64,000 nucleotides of DNA from Rutstroemia sp. NJR-2017a BVV2. Lineage: Eukaryota > Ascomycota > Leotiomycetes > Helotiales > Rutstroemiaceae. The stretch's first letter is position 1. Each line of letters opens with the position of its first letter. The position numbers and the translations under genes are program-made. The stretch covers positions 558,001-622,000 of the forward strand of contig NJPS01000033.1 of NCBI GenBank assembly GCA_002946415.1. Reading direction: 5' to 3'. The notes under the pieces were generated by a model. It ran no database searches. It had not been told where the DNA came from and was given only the letters and a program-made list of their open reading frames with translations. This document shows positions 12,158 to 26,771 of this stretch, in pieces.

Positions 12158-13063
12158 GTTCCTTTCCTTCTTCATCTGCTGTCCAGCTTTCAATGATCCC
12201 GTAGTACAAACCCAACCCAGCTGACTTTCCTTTCCCATTCCCAATTCCTTTCCCTAACTTTTGTCTTCCACTGCATGAATTTCTCTAAAACGCCCTTCCC
12301 TATTTCCTCCACTGCCATCGAAGAAAAACCAAAAAACATCATGTACAAAGGTCATACTCATTCTCATGAACGAAGTATGACGATAAAAAAAGTAATGTGA
12401 AACAGTAAAAAGAACAAAAAAACCCAAACGACCAATGTTTGCAGATCCATGGTATCATCCCAACGCCAGTAATTGCTGGTATCAAAAAGAAGAAGCAAAA
12501 GAATGATGGCGTCATCATGATCTGCTTTCCCGAAGTAATTTTAAACACCGAATATTTCCAGTTTGCCCAAGTCTCTGAATTTCCCCCATTACACAACATG
12601 ACGTGTTGTGGGTATTGAACAAATTCCATACCAAAGTATGATGTAATGCTCCAGAAACATTAAAAAACGCCCTGAATGATTTGTGGAGTTTTCCTTTGCT
12701 CCATCGCAATGTGAATATGTAAAGTAGAATCGAAAAAAGAGGTATGAAAAAGACAAATGCTTTCCCAATCCTGCTGTAAACAATCGCTGTAAAATGCAAA
12801 GCTGTAATAAAGCAAAAAGACATTAATTCGTGCCCAATGCTATGCAGGGTAATATCCGCACGTCAAGGTTCTGTACCAAGAAACCTCCTTGACGATGAAT
12901 GCTGTGTGGCTGTGAAGCCATTGTAGGGCTGTATATGTACCAGAATGTACTTTTAGCCAAAAACGTGTAATGTGTTGTGTGTATGTTGTGTTGATATATC
13001 TCGATGCGCGAATTGAATCTCCCATTACATTATGCGACTAATACGAGGTGGTTGTCCAAAAAA

Positions 13064-14908
13064 CTACCATCCTTTAGAGTGATATTCACCCAACCCTTGG
13101 CTGAAGTATTGGTTCCAGCTGGAGTTAAGTGCTGTGTCATCCTTATCCATGTGGACCTTCTCAGGGTATTGTTTGAGGTTCGCGACATCGTGTGCGGTGT
13201 GTCGTCGCTTGAGAGCTGCAGCGGCTTCGTTGACAGAAGACTTTTGACGTCTCTCCCAAAGGAGGTTCTGGCGAAGACTGACAGTCAACTCAGTCGCAAG
13301 CATGTTGCGTCGAGTAGTTCTTGGTGAGAGTGCTTGTTGATGAGCAGTAGTGTTGTTGGTCTTCATGATAGGCTGAGCGACGGATCGAGGAATCTCAGAG
13401 ATTGGCTTAAGACCTCTCATCATGAGACCAGCACCGTCATCAGATTCGGGAGATGCTGCGAGGGATGGGCCATTGGGCGAGGAGTTTCTTGAGCGGCGCA
13501 AGGCAGGTGTGGATCGAGAAGCAGCAGTGGCAAGTGCTTGAGCACGATCGTTTTGATGAAGCATGGTGGTGATCAATGAGCGTCTGGATGTAAGTTGAGG
13601 TCTGGAGTCGACGCGTTGGAAGAAAGTCTTCTCGTCGATGCTTGCGTTTCCGCTGTCCTCAACTGAGTCTTCCCAATCAGACGAGTCGTCATCGTCGTCA
13701 ATGGCGCTCTCGTCAACATCATCATCCTCGTCGTCAGTCTCGAAGACATCGTCGTCGAATGGTTGTTCTTCGAGGATTGTTCGTGTGGCGACTTCCTCTT
13801 GGAAGGAAGTTTGCTTCTTGGCCAATGGCTTTTGCAACTTGTGTGTCAAGCTGCTGTGGGGTTGCATTCGGTGTGGGAGAGATGCTTCTTCCTCGTTTGA
13901 TGATCCACCGAAGCTGAAGACAGCCAGCTTCTTCTTTTGTTGTGGCTTGTTGTCCATTGAAGCTGCTTGCTCGCTGAGTGAGTCCTCTCCAGATGATCCG
14001 CCAAGAGCAAACATTTGCTTCTTCTTGGGGGCTGGAGCCTTTGAAGTATCAACCGCTACCAAATCGGCAGTTGGAATGGAAGATGGTGCTGCGTTAACAA
14101 GGATGGATCGCATCGAGCTACTGATGTGAGCAGGGGAAAGCGAGAAACCCTTGACGATGCTTGTAGCGCTCTTTTCAGATGTGCCACTCGACGAATCGGA
14201 TCGGGTAGATGGGATTGAGCGTTGAGAAACGGACTCGGAGGATGTGGAGCTCTTCTCCGTGAGCTGGGATGCGGTTTGTTGAATCTTGGGGAATTGAGGT
14301 ATTCTTTCAGTAAGCGGAGCGAGGTAAGGTGTGCTCAAGGTGAGAGGTGCCAAATCCTTCTTCTCCTTAATGGTGATGACCATCTTCTCGAGATCGTCAG
14401 GTGTAATGTGGCGTTCGCGACCACGACTCCGGCTGTTGCAGGAATCTTGTCTTTGGATGTGAGGGCGTGAGATTTCGAGAGGTGAGGCTTCGGTGCTTTC
14501 GTTCTCGAATTCGAGGGCTTCTTCGTCGACCAAGGAATCGAGGCTGCCGGATAGCTCAGGGAGGTCTGATGAATATCGACCTTCTGAGCTTCTTGAGGCT
14601 ATCGAGATTGCGGGTGTTGTGGCGTTGGCTTCTGAAGAGGGTTCACAGCAGAAGGTCTCGCGGTTCCATAATCTCCAACTCAGGTTTTCTAGGCGGCGAC
14701 CCTCTTCTAATGATCCAGCGCATCGGGAGAAGACTAGTGAGGAATGTTAGATATTGCATCGTAGGAATGCGAATGATTCCACGATCAATTGAACTGGGAA
14801 TTACTCACCTGTCCACATGCTGTAGAGGTTCTCGACATTTCTAGTATCTACTTTGTGAATGAGGCCGACGTCGACCGTTAGGACGGGCGTATCTAATCTG
14901 GAAGGCAT
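13064..14908 (-). CDS. AreA GATA-like domain / DUF3295 regulatory protein
   Basis: Two exons (14908-14809 and 14733-13064) with a 75-nt intron (GTGAGT...CTAG) give 589 aa. Residues about 28-59 (NLYSMWTVFSRC...LEEGRRLENLSWRLWNR) are the short Trp-rich motif of the DUF1752 / AreA GATA-like family, also found in yeast Mks1-type nitrogen and retrograde-signalling regulators. The rest is DUF3295-like: Ser-rich and disordered, with two KK-x-FxxGGSS repeats (KKKQMFALGGSSGED and KKLAVFSFGGSSNEE), a very acidic run (about residues 375-405) and a conserved-looking basic C-terminus rich in Arg (TTRRNMLATELTVSLRQNLLWERR). It is likely a nuclear or cytosolic signalling regulator, not a true zinc-finger GATA factor. 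It is flanked by about 15 kb upstream and 1.8 kb downstream of DNA without genes, which suggests complex control. Confidence 0.8.
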
Positions 14909-17900
14909 GATTGTTGTATGTAAGTTGCTCGAGAGCACGAGCTGCTATGATTGCGAAGGCACGACTGCGGGGAGAGATCGCGAATTGATCGCGAAGGAGG
15001 AGTCGAGGAATGTTGTAGATTGGTTATCGAGAAGGGTCGGTGGTGGGTGGTGGAGGTAGTTTTAAAGTCGTGTGGGAGGGAGAGAGTGTGTGGTGATGCA
15101 AGTGGGTGGGTGGGTGTAAATGTATGCTTTCGGAAGAAATCGACCTGGGGTCCGATGAATCGACAACCGGCGACCTGCAGGGTTGAGATGAGAGGTGATT
15201 GATGGTAAAAGTCGAAACCCTTTTCCTTTTAATCCTTCTTCTTTCGAAATAGTCCAGGTGAAGTTTGAATAGGTGAGTGAGTTGGTTGTTGGTATTGTTG
15301 TTCTTGTTGTACTGTTGTTAAGAGGTGGAGGTGGAAAGTGCAAGTGGTGGAGGAGTGGGAGTATATGAAGTAAGGGCTGACATCTGAAAACGAAAAGTAG
15401 GTAAATGTAGCTGTGTGCTGGTCGGTGGTATTTTAGATAAGTCTTGTTGCTTTTGCAGAAAGGCGGAAAATAGTGGATAACGCTTGATGATTTTACCCTT
15501 TCCCAAATTGTCGGTGAATTAGAATTGCACGTCCAAGTTTTGGGTCGTGGGTGAAGGTGAAGGTGATGGGGGTATGGGTGGAGGGTGAAGGGTGAAGGGT
15601 GAATTGTGTGGGTGGTGGACTGTGGATTGTGGTGGATTGTGGGTTTGGGAGCAGCGTTCTGGCTTTCCCTGGGAGTCTGGGATATGGATGTCGAAAACGA
15701 ATTGCCCTTGTCGCTAGTGTACAGTCTTCAGGGCTAGACTTCCAGACATTCTCTTCCCCGATAGAGTGGGTTTGTCGATTGAGACGAGCTAGGGGGCCGT
15801 AAACACTCTAGCGTCGTGAAAATTCAGATGCTCGATTGGGCAGTGGCGCTAAGGGTTGGCGCTAGGACCAAAGAAGTACTTAGCTGTCGGGTACTGCCCT
15901 ATGCAGGCAAGCTCGCGGCGCTTCTGCTGCTTCGTATGCAAATCCCCTAGTGAGGTAATTGGCCGAAGTAGTCGGTTTCTGGTCCAGGGTATTCATGTGC
16001 TCACTGCTCAGTCAGTTCCAGTGTTCCACCCTTCGGTACCTGGTCATTCAATCCGATCAGCCCCTGCTTTTTGCTTTCTGCTCTGCTTCCGGTTTCTGCT
16101 TCTACCACGGAGCGTACGTCGCTGGCCTGGACAGAGAGAGCAGCTATTGCCACGAGGTTTAAGACAGGTAACTCAAAAAAGTGGTGCACAGTGGTGCACA
16201 GTGGTGCTAATGACTGGCACAATAAAGGGACAAACGTCTTGAGTCAGTTATGGCGAGGACCCTGTGCAGACTGACGATACGTTGACTGGCTGGTTGCCTT
16301 TGTGATTCCTCACTGCTGACTACTTCGATTAAGAGTGAAGTATCAACCTATGCTTCGTATCAATTGGTACACAGGATGCTCTCCCACGGCGAATCCTCTT
16401 CCACATGTCCTAATTTTATGCGTTGGGGCGTTCTACGCTGAGCACTGTATCGCATCTGTTGGCTCCTGTACCATGCACATTTCGTCGGGTACTTGTGAGT
16501 GCATACGCTGGGTTGGTGAGTGGGATGGATGGACATGAGAATTGCCGCCAGAGTCATGTCATGTGCACGTTCAAATGCTCGATCAATGTTTAGCTGTCGG
16601 GCTGGCCCTTGTGGCTATGGGCTATGGGCTGTGATTGATTGAATATTGAGTCCTTCGTACACTATACTCATAACTCCCTTCGCATTGATCTTCATGAATA
16701 TGAAATGATTCACGAGCATCAACATGATACCGCGGTGCTTGAATCAATTATTATTCGATATCTCTACGTAGCAGTCAGTCCCTTGGTGCCAGCGGGACGA
16801 AGTACCGGCAATTGGCCAACAAAAGCTCATCATCCTGTCATCAGATAGTGCTCAAGTGACTTCTTAGTGACTTTTGTTTGAGCCTGGAGGACCCTGACGA
16901 CCCTGACGAGCGCTGAATGATGAACCAAATTTTGCCTGTGCTGGGCGACAAAGGCGTTGAAAGGCGCTGATGGATAGCCCCGTAAAATTCGTAATAGCAC
17001 CCAATGCAAAGAAGGACGCTTGGGCGAACAGCGCAGCCATGGACAGCTGATGCGTTTTTGAGGCTTTCACCCATATCTCAGCCTTCTTTTGCTGTCCGAA
17101 TCAGGTCGAATCCACCACCCATCACCCACGCTCCTCGATTTTCGCCACAATGGGCAATACATTATCCATTATTCATGCAACAACCATACTTGTCGTTACT
17201 ATACTAAGATCTAGTCACATTCGAACTATGTAACAACAGAGTAATACTTCTCAATCCGAACTCGTCCTCTCCCAAACTGTCCCATCTTCGGAATGGAACC
17301 ATCTCGGAAGGTCCCCCCTGCTTTCCATGATTATTTCTGGCGTTTGCCGACCTCCGGGGAAGCTGATGGTGTGAACCCTGTGATAAGAGCCTGAAAGCAA
17401 TAGTGAACAAAATGGCACCAAAGTGTAACACACAATACACACAATACATTACAATATAATGAACCATTTCAGCTAACCTGCACTCGCAACCTATCCCTTT
17501 CACAAAGTAGGGTGTCACCAAGGTATCTCTGTAGGGCAAACATTCCGAATCGTTGGAACCAAGCTGGTCATCGTCAACCACGATCCCAGCACACCTGCTC
17601 ACCTCGCTGGTATCACGATTGCCCACGCGCAACACCACTCTGAGGAGATCCCTGTTTTACGAGCGGACACAACGGGTAATCGTCTACCCCATCCAGCCAG
17701 CGTCAGCGTCCATCCATCGCCAACTGCTGCTGTGCCTTGCGGGTATGTTGAATGAAGAAAAATAAGTCGAAATCGTGACCGTGACCTCCATCCTACGTAC
17801 ATGCGCAACCGATCTACGATTCACATTTCATGTGCGTTCACGTTCACCTTCTCCAGAGAGGCCCAGGATAATCTCATATCCGGTCTGTCGGACTTTCCGA

Positions 17901-19851
17901 TGTTTCTCTTCGTGCGTGCGTGCGAGTCTCATTTCCCAGGTTAGCCGTGAAGATCATATCCGATGGAATAGCACAACCCTCGATCTCATACTGCCCGTGG
18001 TAAAAGCTTTGAACCCCATTAATAGTCGAGTTATGGAAGGGATCAGATGTTTTACCCTGACATCAACGAGACCCAGATCAGATAGTTACGGCAGTAATCC
18101 GGGAACCCAGAACGTGTTTGCATTTCGTCGTGAACGTGAAGGTCAGGTCTCAATCCGCAAGCCTCGGGATCATGCGAACTGAACTCTCTGCTCCACAAAC
18201 GACGAGAGAGGGGAAAGTGGAAACTTGCTTCAACGGCGGAGCAAAGGATTGCCAATACATGCGCTCTGAAATCGCAACCCAAAAGCAAACTCGAGAGCTC
18301 CTTCATGGTACCTACGTAGTAATATAGTTCTATTGATATCGCATCGACGAGAAGGGAAACCTGGGGTAGGACGGCGAGTCTCAGAGGTAACTGCAACGCA
18401 CCACCTCATACGCAGTACCTCCCCCACAGATATTGCCAGACACCGCAGCGGTTTCCGATGTCTTTCCCCAGACTGGGCCCCCCAATTCCCAAGATGCAAA
18501 AAAGGGAGGCCACCGTCGCACAGATTGTCAGATGTTCACGATTTCTTGGTGGTCAGAGATCCTTCCAGCTGGGTGCAAGCATCGCAAACAGCCCCGAAAC
18601 GCCCAAACTCCAGCCCTTTCTTTTCTGGAAGGCCACATATCATAAGACAGCTAGCATTAGGCAGAGAAGCTCGTGGATATAGTACTTCCGACTTCCTGTT
18701 CAGGAATCAATCCTTGTGGTTACTCCTTTCCTTGCGGCGTATACAGGTTTTCTTACCCGACATCACATATATACATTATCGTCAATCCATACATGTCCAA
18801 CCTAAGAAAAATCTACAAACGAGGATATGAAGTCGCAACCCGAATCCGTGAACCAAGCTGACACCCAGCCCTCGCCCCGATTCCAAATCCACGATCCCAA
18901 TAATATATATAAATGATATTAAAAGCTGTGCGGTGAGATTCCAATGCCACCCACCTGTCAGATCTTCCCCCTACCCTACCCTACGCACCCTTTTTCCGGC
19001 TGTCATATCATATTCTGACCAGAACACGAAAGCTCAGTGCCCGGAACTTAGGAATCGTCTTCCCCGTATCCGTATCCGTTGCTTGATTTGTGGCCGTCGA
19101 TCAGGTTCGCAGAAGGGCTTTCTAAATTCTGATATGTAACATGCATGGTATCATGGTGGATTATGTGAGGCGCTTTTTGGCTTACGATGGGGAAGGCACT
19201 TGCTACATGCGAGATACATGGCTAGATTTCTGGGGAGGGAGGAGTATGATTAGCAGGGAGGGCTTTTGGTTCAATCTTCGATAATGTCTTTCTAGACAAT
19301 GAAGTTGGATTAATTCGTAGTTTGGCAATACAATAGAAATCGACAGCTTCCTCGCTCTCGCTTCCCTCAATCCCATCCATTACCATTCATTATCCATCCC
19401 CAGGCCCCCCACGCGTACCCCACGTTTAAACCCGACCGAAGGATCCAGACCGCATGATCAATTCTGGCAAATCAACCTCACCCCTCGGGAACGGACCGTC
19501 ATTCATAGCCATTACTGAACAGCACAGTCATGCCAGGAAAACGGAGATGCGTATCAAGTAGGTCAGAACAAGAAAAAAAGGAAGGAAGGAAGCAAGTAAA
19601 AAGTAATAATCCCTTACCCAAGATAGATACTTGCTTTTCATCACTCATCACAAGACAATGCGATTATCAAGGTCAAGGAGAATACCCAGCCCAGTCCCCA
19701 GGTAACCTACCAGCGCGTTACGCCGATCTTCAGGCTCCCTCACTATCGCCGAGGAGATCAAAGTCGCAAAGTCGCCAGTCGCAATCCAAGTAAATGGGAT
19801 GGGATGGGATGGAATATTCCCATTGGCGGTTACACTCTATTCTAACCATCT

Positions 19852-19881
19852 ACCTACCTATCTATCTATCTATCTATCTAT
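19852..19881. repeat. (CTAC/CTAT)n microsatellite
   Basis: A few CTAC units pass into about five CTAT units. It lies 40 bp from a GGGAT triplet (19796-19810). Confidence 0.85.
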
Positions 19882-20058
19882 AGTGAAGGATGTCGTTTAT
19901 TATTGTTGTTGGTCACTCCCTTCACTGCAAGGGAGAAAAGTCCCTAGCGAGCAAAAAGCACCGGTCATGCGCGCGCAAAAATTCGCAGGGCACAAACATT
20001 CACAACACAGATCGAACAACTCATGAAACATCACAGCACAACTCAGAGCCTCTGAAGA

Positions 20059-20092
20059 TATCATCTCATAGCATCTCATATCATCTCATATC
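20059..20092. repeat. TATCATCTCA 10-bp tandem repeat
   Basis: Three imperfect units of ATCATCTCAT follow one another in non-coding DNA. Confidence 0.7.
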
Positions 20093-21946
20093 AGCAGGCG
20101 ACCCGATCCGCGGCCAAATTCTTGCAAAACAAAAAAGAAGTTGCGCTGCGCCCGGCGCGAGCATCCGCTCGTTGACCGTTTGACCCCTGAAGCAAGTAAT
20201 TTGTAAAAAGAGCGCAGATGATCGTAATTTCTCCCTACATACGGCGTTGGGCAGGCGAAAGAAAGGAATCAAGAAGGATTTGCAGCGCGAATGTGGAAGA
20301 TGATCTCCTCCTCGTTGCGTTGTACAACGCATGAACCCCGACTTTCATCAGATGATACCCCTCCCCAGACGAGAGAGAGTGCAGGACTCGATTTCTCAGC
20401 CCTGCGATCGGGGGGGAGGTAAGGTACTCGGTATCAGTAGATTTGATTGTGTTTGCACGAGCGCTGCACACCCTCTTGCCGGTGGTGGTGTGTGTTGTGT
20501 ATATTGCTGCTGCTGGGAAACTTAGGCAGCCAGGAGGAGATCTTCTTCAGGTCATCTACACACCTCTCTCTTTCTCACCGCATTCCCCTTCTCTTCTCAC
20601 CCCGCAATCCGCCATCCCAATCCCCGAGCAAGCAGCATCCCAAACCCTTGACCCCTAAGGGACCTCAGCACACTTCATCCCAGCTTCCCAACGTCGCCAA
20701 CCTCAAATCAAGTCATCATCAAAAGTCATCTCTCCCTGTACATACGCCCTTCCCCTCCACTCCGGGCCCCTTCCCCCGCGAAATTCGAATCACGAGCACC
20801 GAACCGCTTTTTACCTCACTCCGTCTCTTACTGGCCAGCTCCGCCACGTCCTCAGCCTCCCCGTTACCGCGCTCGCGTCGCCCAAACCGGTGTTTACAAA
20901 GATCAAGCCAGTAAAAGGGAAGAATAATCTCCGTTCGTCTCAACAATGCAACAGAAGATACGCCGCAACAAAGGATTGGATTGCCATCAATCAAGATTCA
21001 TTTACAGCGGCATCTGATCACAGAACCGGGAAAGTGGGAATAAACGAATAATTCGCGATCCTCTCTAGATCTCGAATCCCGTTTCATTTTCCTTTCAAGT
21101 TTCAAAGGACGAAGGGAAGATTTAAGTTAGCTATTCTTAGTTTTCGGTGAATATCCTTTCTTCTTTTCCTCTTTAATTCGATTTAGAATAAAACATAAAT
21201 TCAATTCAATTAATTAAAATAAAATAACATTTAAACTCCCAACATCAGATCTACACAAAGAAAAAGCAACCCCTCACTCTCTCCGCATTTTCCTCCTCCT
21301 CGGTAGAAACCTACACACGCCAAGCAGCGTTTGTTGGGGTTGATTGTTTATTTTGGGGTTCCCGTCTCTTGTTTACACTTTGCATGCACATGATCTGCAT
21401 AAGTTGTCAAGCTTACTTGATACCTGTAGCTAGATGTTAGCAATCTATCTTTACCTCTCCACAACGGCTCTCCCGAAGTTTAAGTCAGTTCTACATATAC
21501 ATATGTATCAGAACACTATCCCGTGTGCAAATACCGAATATCTCAACACTTCCAGTGGTCCGGTACGGTTGCGGTACTGCATTGATCGGTATTATTCTCT
21601 AGTATGCACAACACACAGCACAGCACAGCACAGCGCAAGCGCAGCGGCGAGACATAATCTACCTACCTATATCCACAACTAGAGGCCACAAAACCAAGAA
21701 AACAAACAAGCTTCTCCCCCAGTCCCAGTATTTTCCCCATAACTTCCTCCTAAACCCCACAATCCCGTATCTACTTCGCACGCCAGACTCAAGCGTAGGC
21801 GTACCGTCCGTATTCACCTATCCATTCCATTCCCCTTCCATTCCCTTCAAGTCACACCTTAATCTCGGCCGGCGTTATTATTGTGTTTCGCGCCAAAATT
21901 TTCAATAAGTTACTCCGTACTCTCTTGCTGCCAACTTTTTAGTTCG

Positions 21947-21976
21947 TTCCCGTACATAGTACGTACCCGTACCCGA
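21947..21976. promoter_or_regulatory. GTAC-palindrome cluster in the upstream desert
   Basis: Four GTAC tetramers fall within about 20 bp (CCCGTACATAGTACGTACCC). Similar clusters recur at 23573-23592, 24601-24624, 25918-25939, 26772-26794 and 27614-27632. Repetition of one palindromic core suggests binding sites of a dimeric factor. The identity of the factor is unknown. Confidence 0.35.
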
Positions 21977-22301
21977 GTGGCATCACATGTCCTCTTCGAA
22001 ATTCGCCACCACCACCACTGTTCCACCAAACCATAAGAGATGATGATCCGCCCCCGCTTTCCGCCTCATTTTCTGTGCTCCGCATTCGCAAAGAGAGAGT
22101 TTCGGGGCGTGATCAACCTGTCACATGCGGTTTTGTCATTTGCCTTTCTTTGCTCGGGGGATTATGCTTTGTACTTCTTCTACGAAAGGCGGAATAATTA
22201 TGAGCCGGGAAAGAGAACAGCAGCAGCAGTACGGAAGGACAAAGAAAGAGCATATGATCAGCCGAGGTGGGGTTTGAGTACCTTTCTTTTCTTTTCCCGA
22301 C

Positions 22302-22327
22302 CAAATCAAATCAAATCAAAGCAAATC
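22302..22327. repeat. (AAATC)n short tandem repeat
   Basis: Five near-perfect AAATC units close to 22.3 kb. Confidence 0.8.
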
Positions 22328-25130
22328 ACATGATTGTACCCTTCATGTCCGAAGGGTCTTTCTTTTTTCTTTTTCTTGCCATTGCCACGTTGGAATCAAT
22401 CCTATTCGTGCGCATCCCCGAATGATAGGCGATTGATAGGCGGAGGGGGATTCGATACCCTGCTCAGTTCAGCTTTGCATATCACGAGATTTAAATTCTC
22501 TCGAATAGAAAAAAAGAATTTTATTTATTTTATTTTATTTTTATTTATTTTTTGATAGGTTGGGCAGGGATAGCGGTCCGGGCAGGGGTTCGGATTCATA
22601 GAATTGGGAAATAGCGAGTACAGGCGCCGGGTCGCTTGGATTTTGGGACCGGCGGCTGGAATGGGAGGTTATCTCGGAGGGGTGGTTTGTGCGTGGGATA
22701 ATTTGTGTTTGGGATTTGTACATGGGGGATGAAAGACAGTCGGGCAGGGCAGAAGCGATAGATGGTTTAATTGAGGGAGAAAGCGCCGATATTTGGGCGT
22801 GTGGTGTATATACTTACGGTAGCTTGACAGGGTCGGCAGAGTGGGTGAGGAATTGTTTCATATTGGAGATGAGGTCAATACACATACACATACACGCTGT
22901 CTGTGTGACAGATGGACTGGAGAAGGGAGAGAAGAAAAAGAAAAAATGAGGCTGTTGATGAATTGACTCGAGCTGCATCCTCCTCGGCCCGGGCTTCGAC
23001 GGGTGTTTGGAAGTTTTGAAACATCCGGCTCCTGGATATTCCTATTTGCAAAGTATCACATCCTCACTCACTTACGCACGATGACAATGTTCAAAGCGCT
23101 ACTCCTGCTCTCTATCTCTCTCTCCCGCAGGCAGCTGGAAACAGAAAAAAAAGGGTCCTGACTCGTTGTCGTCCATGCGCGTTTTTCGATAATTGATTGT
23201 TCTGCCATCACCAAAAGTCTCAAATGAACACTGACACTGACACTCACTCCCATTGATAGCAATGTTTTAGACCATTATTAGCTCACCTGAATGCCCCCCG
23301 AAATTGGGTTCATGCAACACAGACTCGATTCACATAACACAAACACACAGTCCCTCCCCTCTTTGGGTAACCTACGCTCCACAGGCGCGGGAAAAGAAGC
23401 TTCCATCCCCTTTTCTCGAAGCCTGCGGGCTCCACTGTTGTGTTCTAGTAGAGACCTTTATTCCGCTCTCGAAGAGCTAGCCTTGACGCATAGCACACAT
23501 GGCAGCCAGCCGGCAGCGTCATCTATATCCTCAATTTCCTTTGCGACGGTACCGAGATAACTGCGAGTGAGCCAGGTACTGTACGTACCCATTCCCCCCC
23601 CTTCGTCGCGTGTATACGGCATTCCCAGACCCAAGGGAAGAGAGGACTCCACTCACATCACATCGCATACCAATTTCATAGGATCCAAACCCCCGGATCG
23701 GATCACAATGCCTAAAGAGAGAGAATGTCCACTGCTGTGAAGCAAAGTCAAAAAATACAATGCACCAGCTCTAACTTAACTTGAGAGATCAATTTCCCTT
23801 CTAGAAGTTCGACGCTTGGGACCGAGTTTCGCGGTTTGGGAGCTCCCGTTCCCCGGGCGCGGGTCGCTGCGTTGCGATGGGTTTGGATCTACAGAGCGCT
23901 CATTTCCGCGTGTTTGTTTGTTGGGTTGGTTTGGGTGGGTGTTGTCCCAATTCCCAAAGACCAGAAAAATAATTAAGTTTGAGAAGGACATGGATGAAAA
24001 CGAATTCGGATTTCCTCTTTGGATCGTTTTTCCTGGGGCGTTAATATTTATTGGATTTGGGAATATAGGTGGGTGTCGTATGGGGGACGAGAAGTGAAAG
24101 TGCATTGATAGAATATCGCATGGCTATAGCTAGGGTATCAGGATAGGTATCCGAGCCGTCTGTCTGGTCTGCTATTTCGTCAATATCGATACAGTATCAG
24201 AGACTCAATGCCCTAAGTTAGGGGTTGGGGGAAAAGGGGACCCTGTCTGCATGGAATATATTCCATGAACGATACGTACTGTATCAATGCCAATTCCGCG
24301 GGGAATCAACTTCCACGTTCCACGGCGTAAGCAGCAAGCTGATAAGATTGCTACCCTCGCCGGGGAAGAGAAAGCGAGCGACAGACAGACAGGAAAACGA
24401 CGCTGTTTCTTACTGTATCGATACGACCGTGGGTGTGGTGTCGGTTGGCATTGCAACATTTACTTACATCAATCACACTCAGTATTTCCCTCCAGCCACG
24501 GCATGGCATGGTTATCGGTCATTAGCTTCCCAATGCGGCATCTGGAGAGAGCGCGACCGACGATAGAATAGATGAAAAGATGACACGGCTCGGGGATGAA
24601 CAGGTACCGTACGCGTACCGTGAAGATTTTCTCTTGCCCAACCGTTTTTGCGGCGCGGAGGCTACGCTTACGCTCTCGGAGTTGACGATTAGATAGGCAT
24701 GTCGGTACGTAACCTGTCGCGATCAGTAAGTAACGTGAGTGCGATGCTCGGCCAAATTCGAGGAGGGGAAATAGTGGAGACGGAAGAACCTTCGCCGTTG
24801 GATGGAAATTTCTCGGGGCTATTTAGCCGGCGGCTTCTGCTTTGGGGATTGACGGTCTAGATTTGCTGCATCGGGTCTGGGCCGTATCGGGAATTAGGGC
24901 CTCGCTCGATTGATTGCTTGTGTGGACGGTTGAGTGTGTTCGTAAAGTATAATTGTGCGGTGCAAAGTTCAGATGCGTTGGTTTGGAAACGAATGATGAT
25001 GTACGCAATGCAATACGAACGGAAGCACGGACAGAGCCGCACCGCATTCTCGTCGTATTTCTTGCCTATTGTGCGATCCTGAGGTAAGTATCTACCTGTA
25101 CATCCATAACACGCAGCTGATATTAAGAAA

Positions 25131-25176
25131 AATGTGTGTGTGCGTGCGTCTGTGTGTGTGTGTGTGTGTGTGTGCC
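25131..25176. repeat. (TG)n microsatellite
   Basis: An interrupted TG run with two TGCG steps, then about ten perfect TG units. Confidence 0.9.
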
Positions 25177-26771
25177 AACCTACCAAGAAACCAGGGAAAT
25201 CATTAATGCAGGTACCGCGAAACCATTCACCTTTTTGCCTTTTTCCCATCTTTCTTCCCCTCCATTACATTTATCCCGACCAACCACGTTCTTCCTTCCA
25301 CCCATTTTATTTAGCCAGCAAATCAAAATTGCAGAAAGTATATCTGACATCAATTGGGACCAATCCTGGCAGGGCGCCGTGAGAAAAAAGGTCTCATCCA
25401 CCAACCATGCGTCCCCAATTTCGTACGAGCCTCGTGGTATCCCTGCGCCGACTCGACTGCCTGCTTTCTCGCGTATCATGCATCCTGGCAGCCGGATGCT
25501 GACGGTGGGGGGATTCGCTATTCGGGCCGGACATGGGCAAACTGGTTAGGGGAGTGCTGGTTGGGTGGATGGGAGGGATGTCGAACAGGGGAGAGAAGAA
25601 GATGATGCGTGCGGAGAGGAGACCAAGTGGTCTGGGCTGCACTTCCTCTTTTAGATGCGGCTGTGTGGGAGTGGAAACGAGCGAGCTGTCTGTCATGTGA
25701 GAGAGAAGGCATTGAATCACGAGAATTGAGGCTGGCTTTTTGAAAGTTGGAAAGAGGGGCCGACCGAGGTAGGCTGCGATGAGGTGCTTTGGTAGCGATG
25801 TTTGATATGGGGAATTGAGCAGCTGACAGCGGAGGTTATCACAACTACAGCTTTTACTTTACGCAGAAACAAGTTCTGTATCGCTTGCGGGCCTCGCTCT
25901 TCAAGTTCTCGGGGTTTCCCGTACGTACTGTACTGTCTCCCATATCATCCTCCGCTCCCAATCAACTCATCCCGTGCACCATTACAACACAATATCTTCA
26001 TCCCACGCCGCCCAAGCGAGCGAGCCCCCCGAGGATCGCGATCCCAACGAACGAACCCCCACCGAATTTCGCATTTGCAATTCCAAAATCCCAAATCCAA
26101 AACCCCCATCCCCATCCCATCAATATCCCACGCGAGATAGTCGTGCACGAACGTTACATTTGATGAACTGATGGGATATGTATTCCAGAACATAGGTTAC
26201 ATGTCATGGGTGCCATGCTGCTCTCCGTATATGATGTGCAAGCGATGTGTTTTCTGGGAGACTGGGAGTGGAGCGGAGTGGTGGATACGTGATAAGATTG
26301 ATGGGAAGACAAGGCCAGGCAACGCATGGGATAAGATGAGCAAACAGCAAGACAGTCGGGCAGGCAGGTTTAATTGACTGATGTGAATAATGGAGAACAT
26401 ACTTTCAAACGGCCGTAACGGTCAGGGTAAACGGGTAAGCCTATCTACTACGTACAAGCAAGTCCAGCATTTTTCTTATCAGACAGTAAGCCAGCCGTCA
26501 CTCCAGTATCATGTGCAAGAGCAAAACTGCCCGGCACGGGAAAGTGGGTGAGAAGCGATAGGCAAACGACTGCATTTGGCAGGTCGTCAAAACCACTTAC
26601 AGTAGAAGTGAGAATTACCCGTATTCACACGAACGCGCTTCCATATTATCCGACTGGTCCAGATGGGCTGTTCGGAAAGTCTCGAATCACGGAGATGGAC
26701 GAATTGCTTGATTTTGGGGGCTTCTGTCGTCTTCTACTTGCTACTGCACTGGGCGCAAACGCTCGCGCGCG

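Larger units (their letters stand above)
11236..13063. other. Intergenic, microsatellite-rich
   Basis: This stretch holds (CTACA)n near 11397-11419, (CCAG)6 at 11491-11516, CAGCATCACA-type repeats at 11528-11575, (TTTC)n at 12137-12157 and long low-complexity C/A-rich DNA. The right part (about 12.3-13.06 kb) is probably the 3' UTR of the minus-strand regulator gene. Upstream exons of the small gene at 10704-11235 may be hidden here, but I cannot place them with confidence. Confidence 0.55.

Noticed and set aside
13638..14129. 163-codon plus-strand frame inside the DUF3295 regulator
   Set aside because: Ser-rich shadow of acidic and Ser codons on the true strand; no start context or family.
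17204..17638. 144-codon minus-strand frame in the desert, with a hydrophobic centre
   Set aside because: No recognisable family, no splice partner, and composition shifts within the frame.
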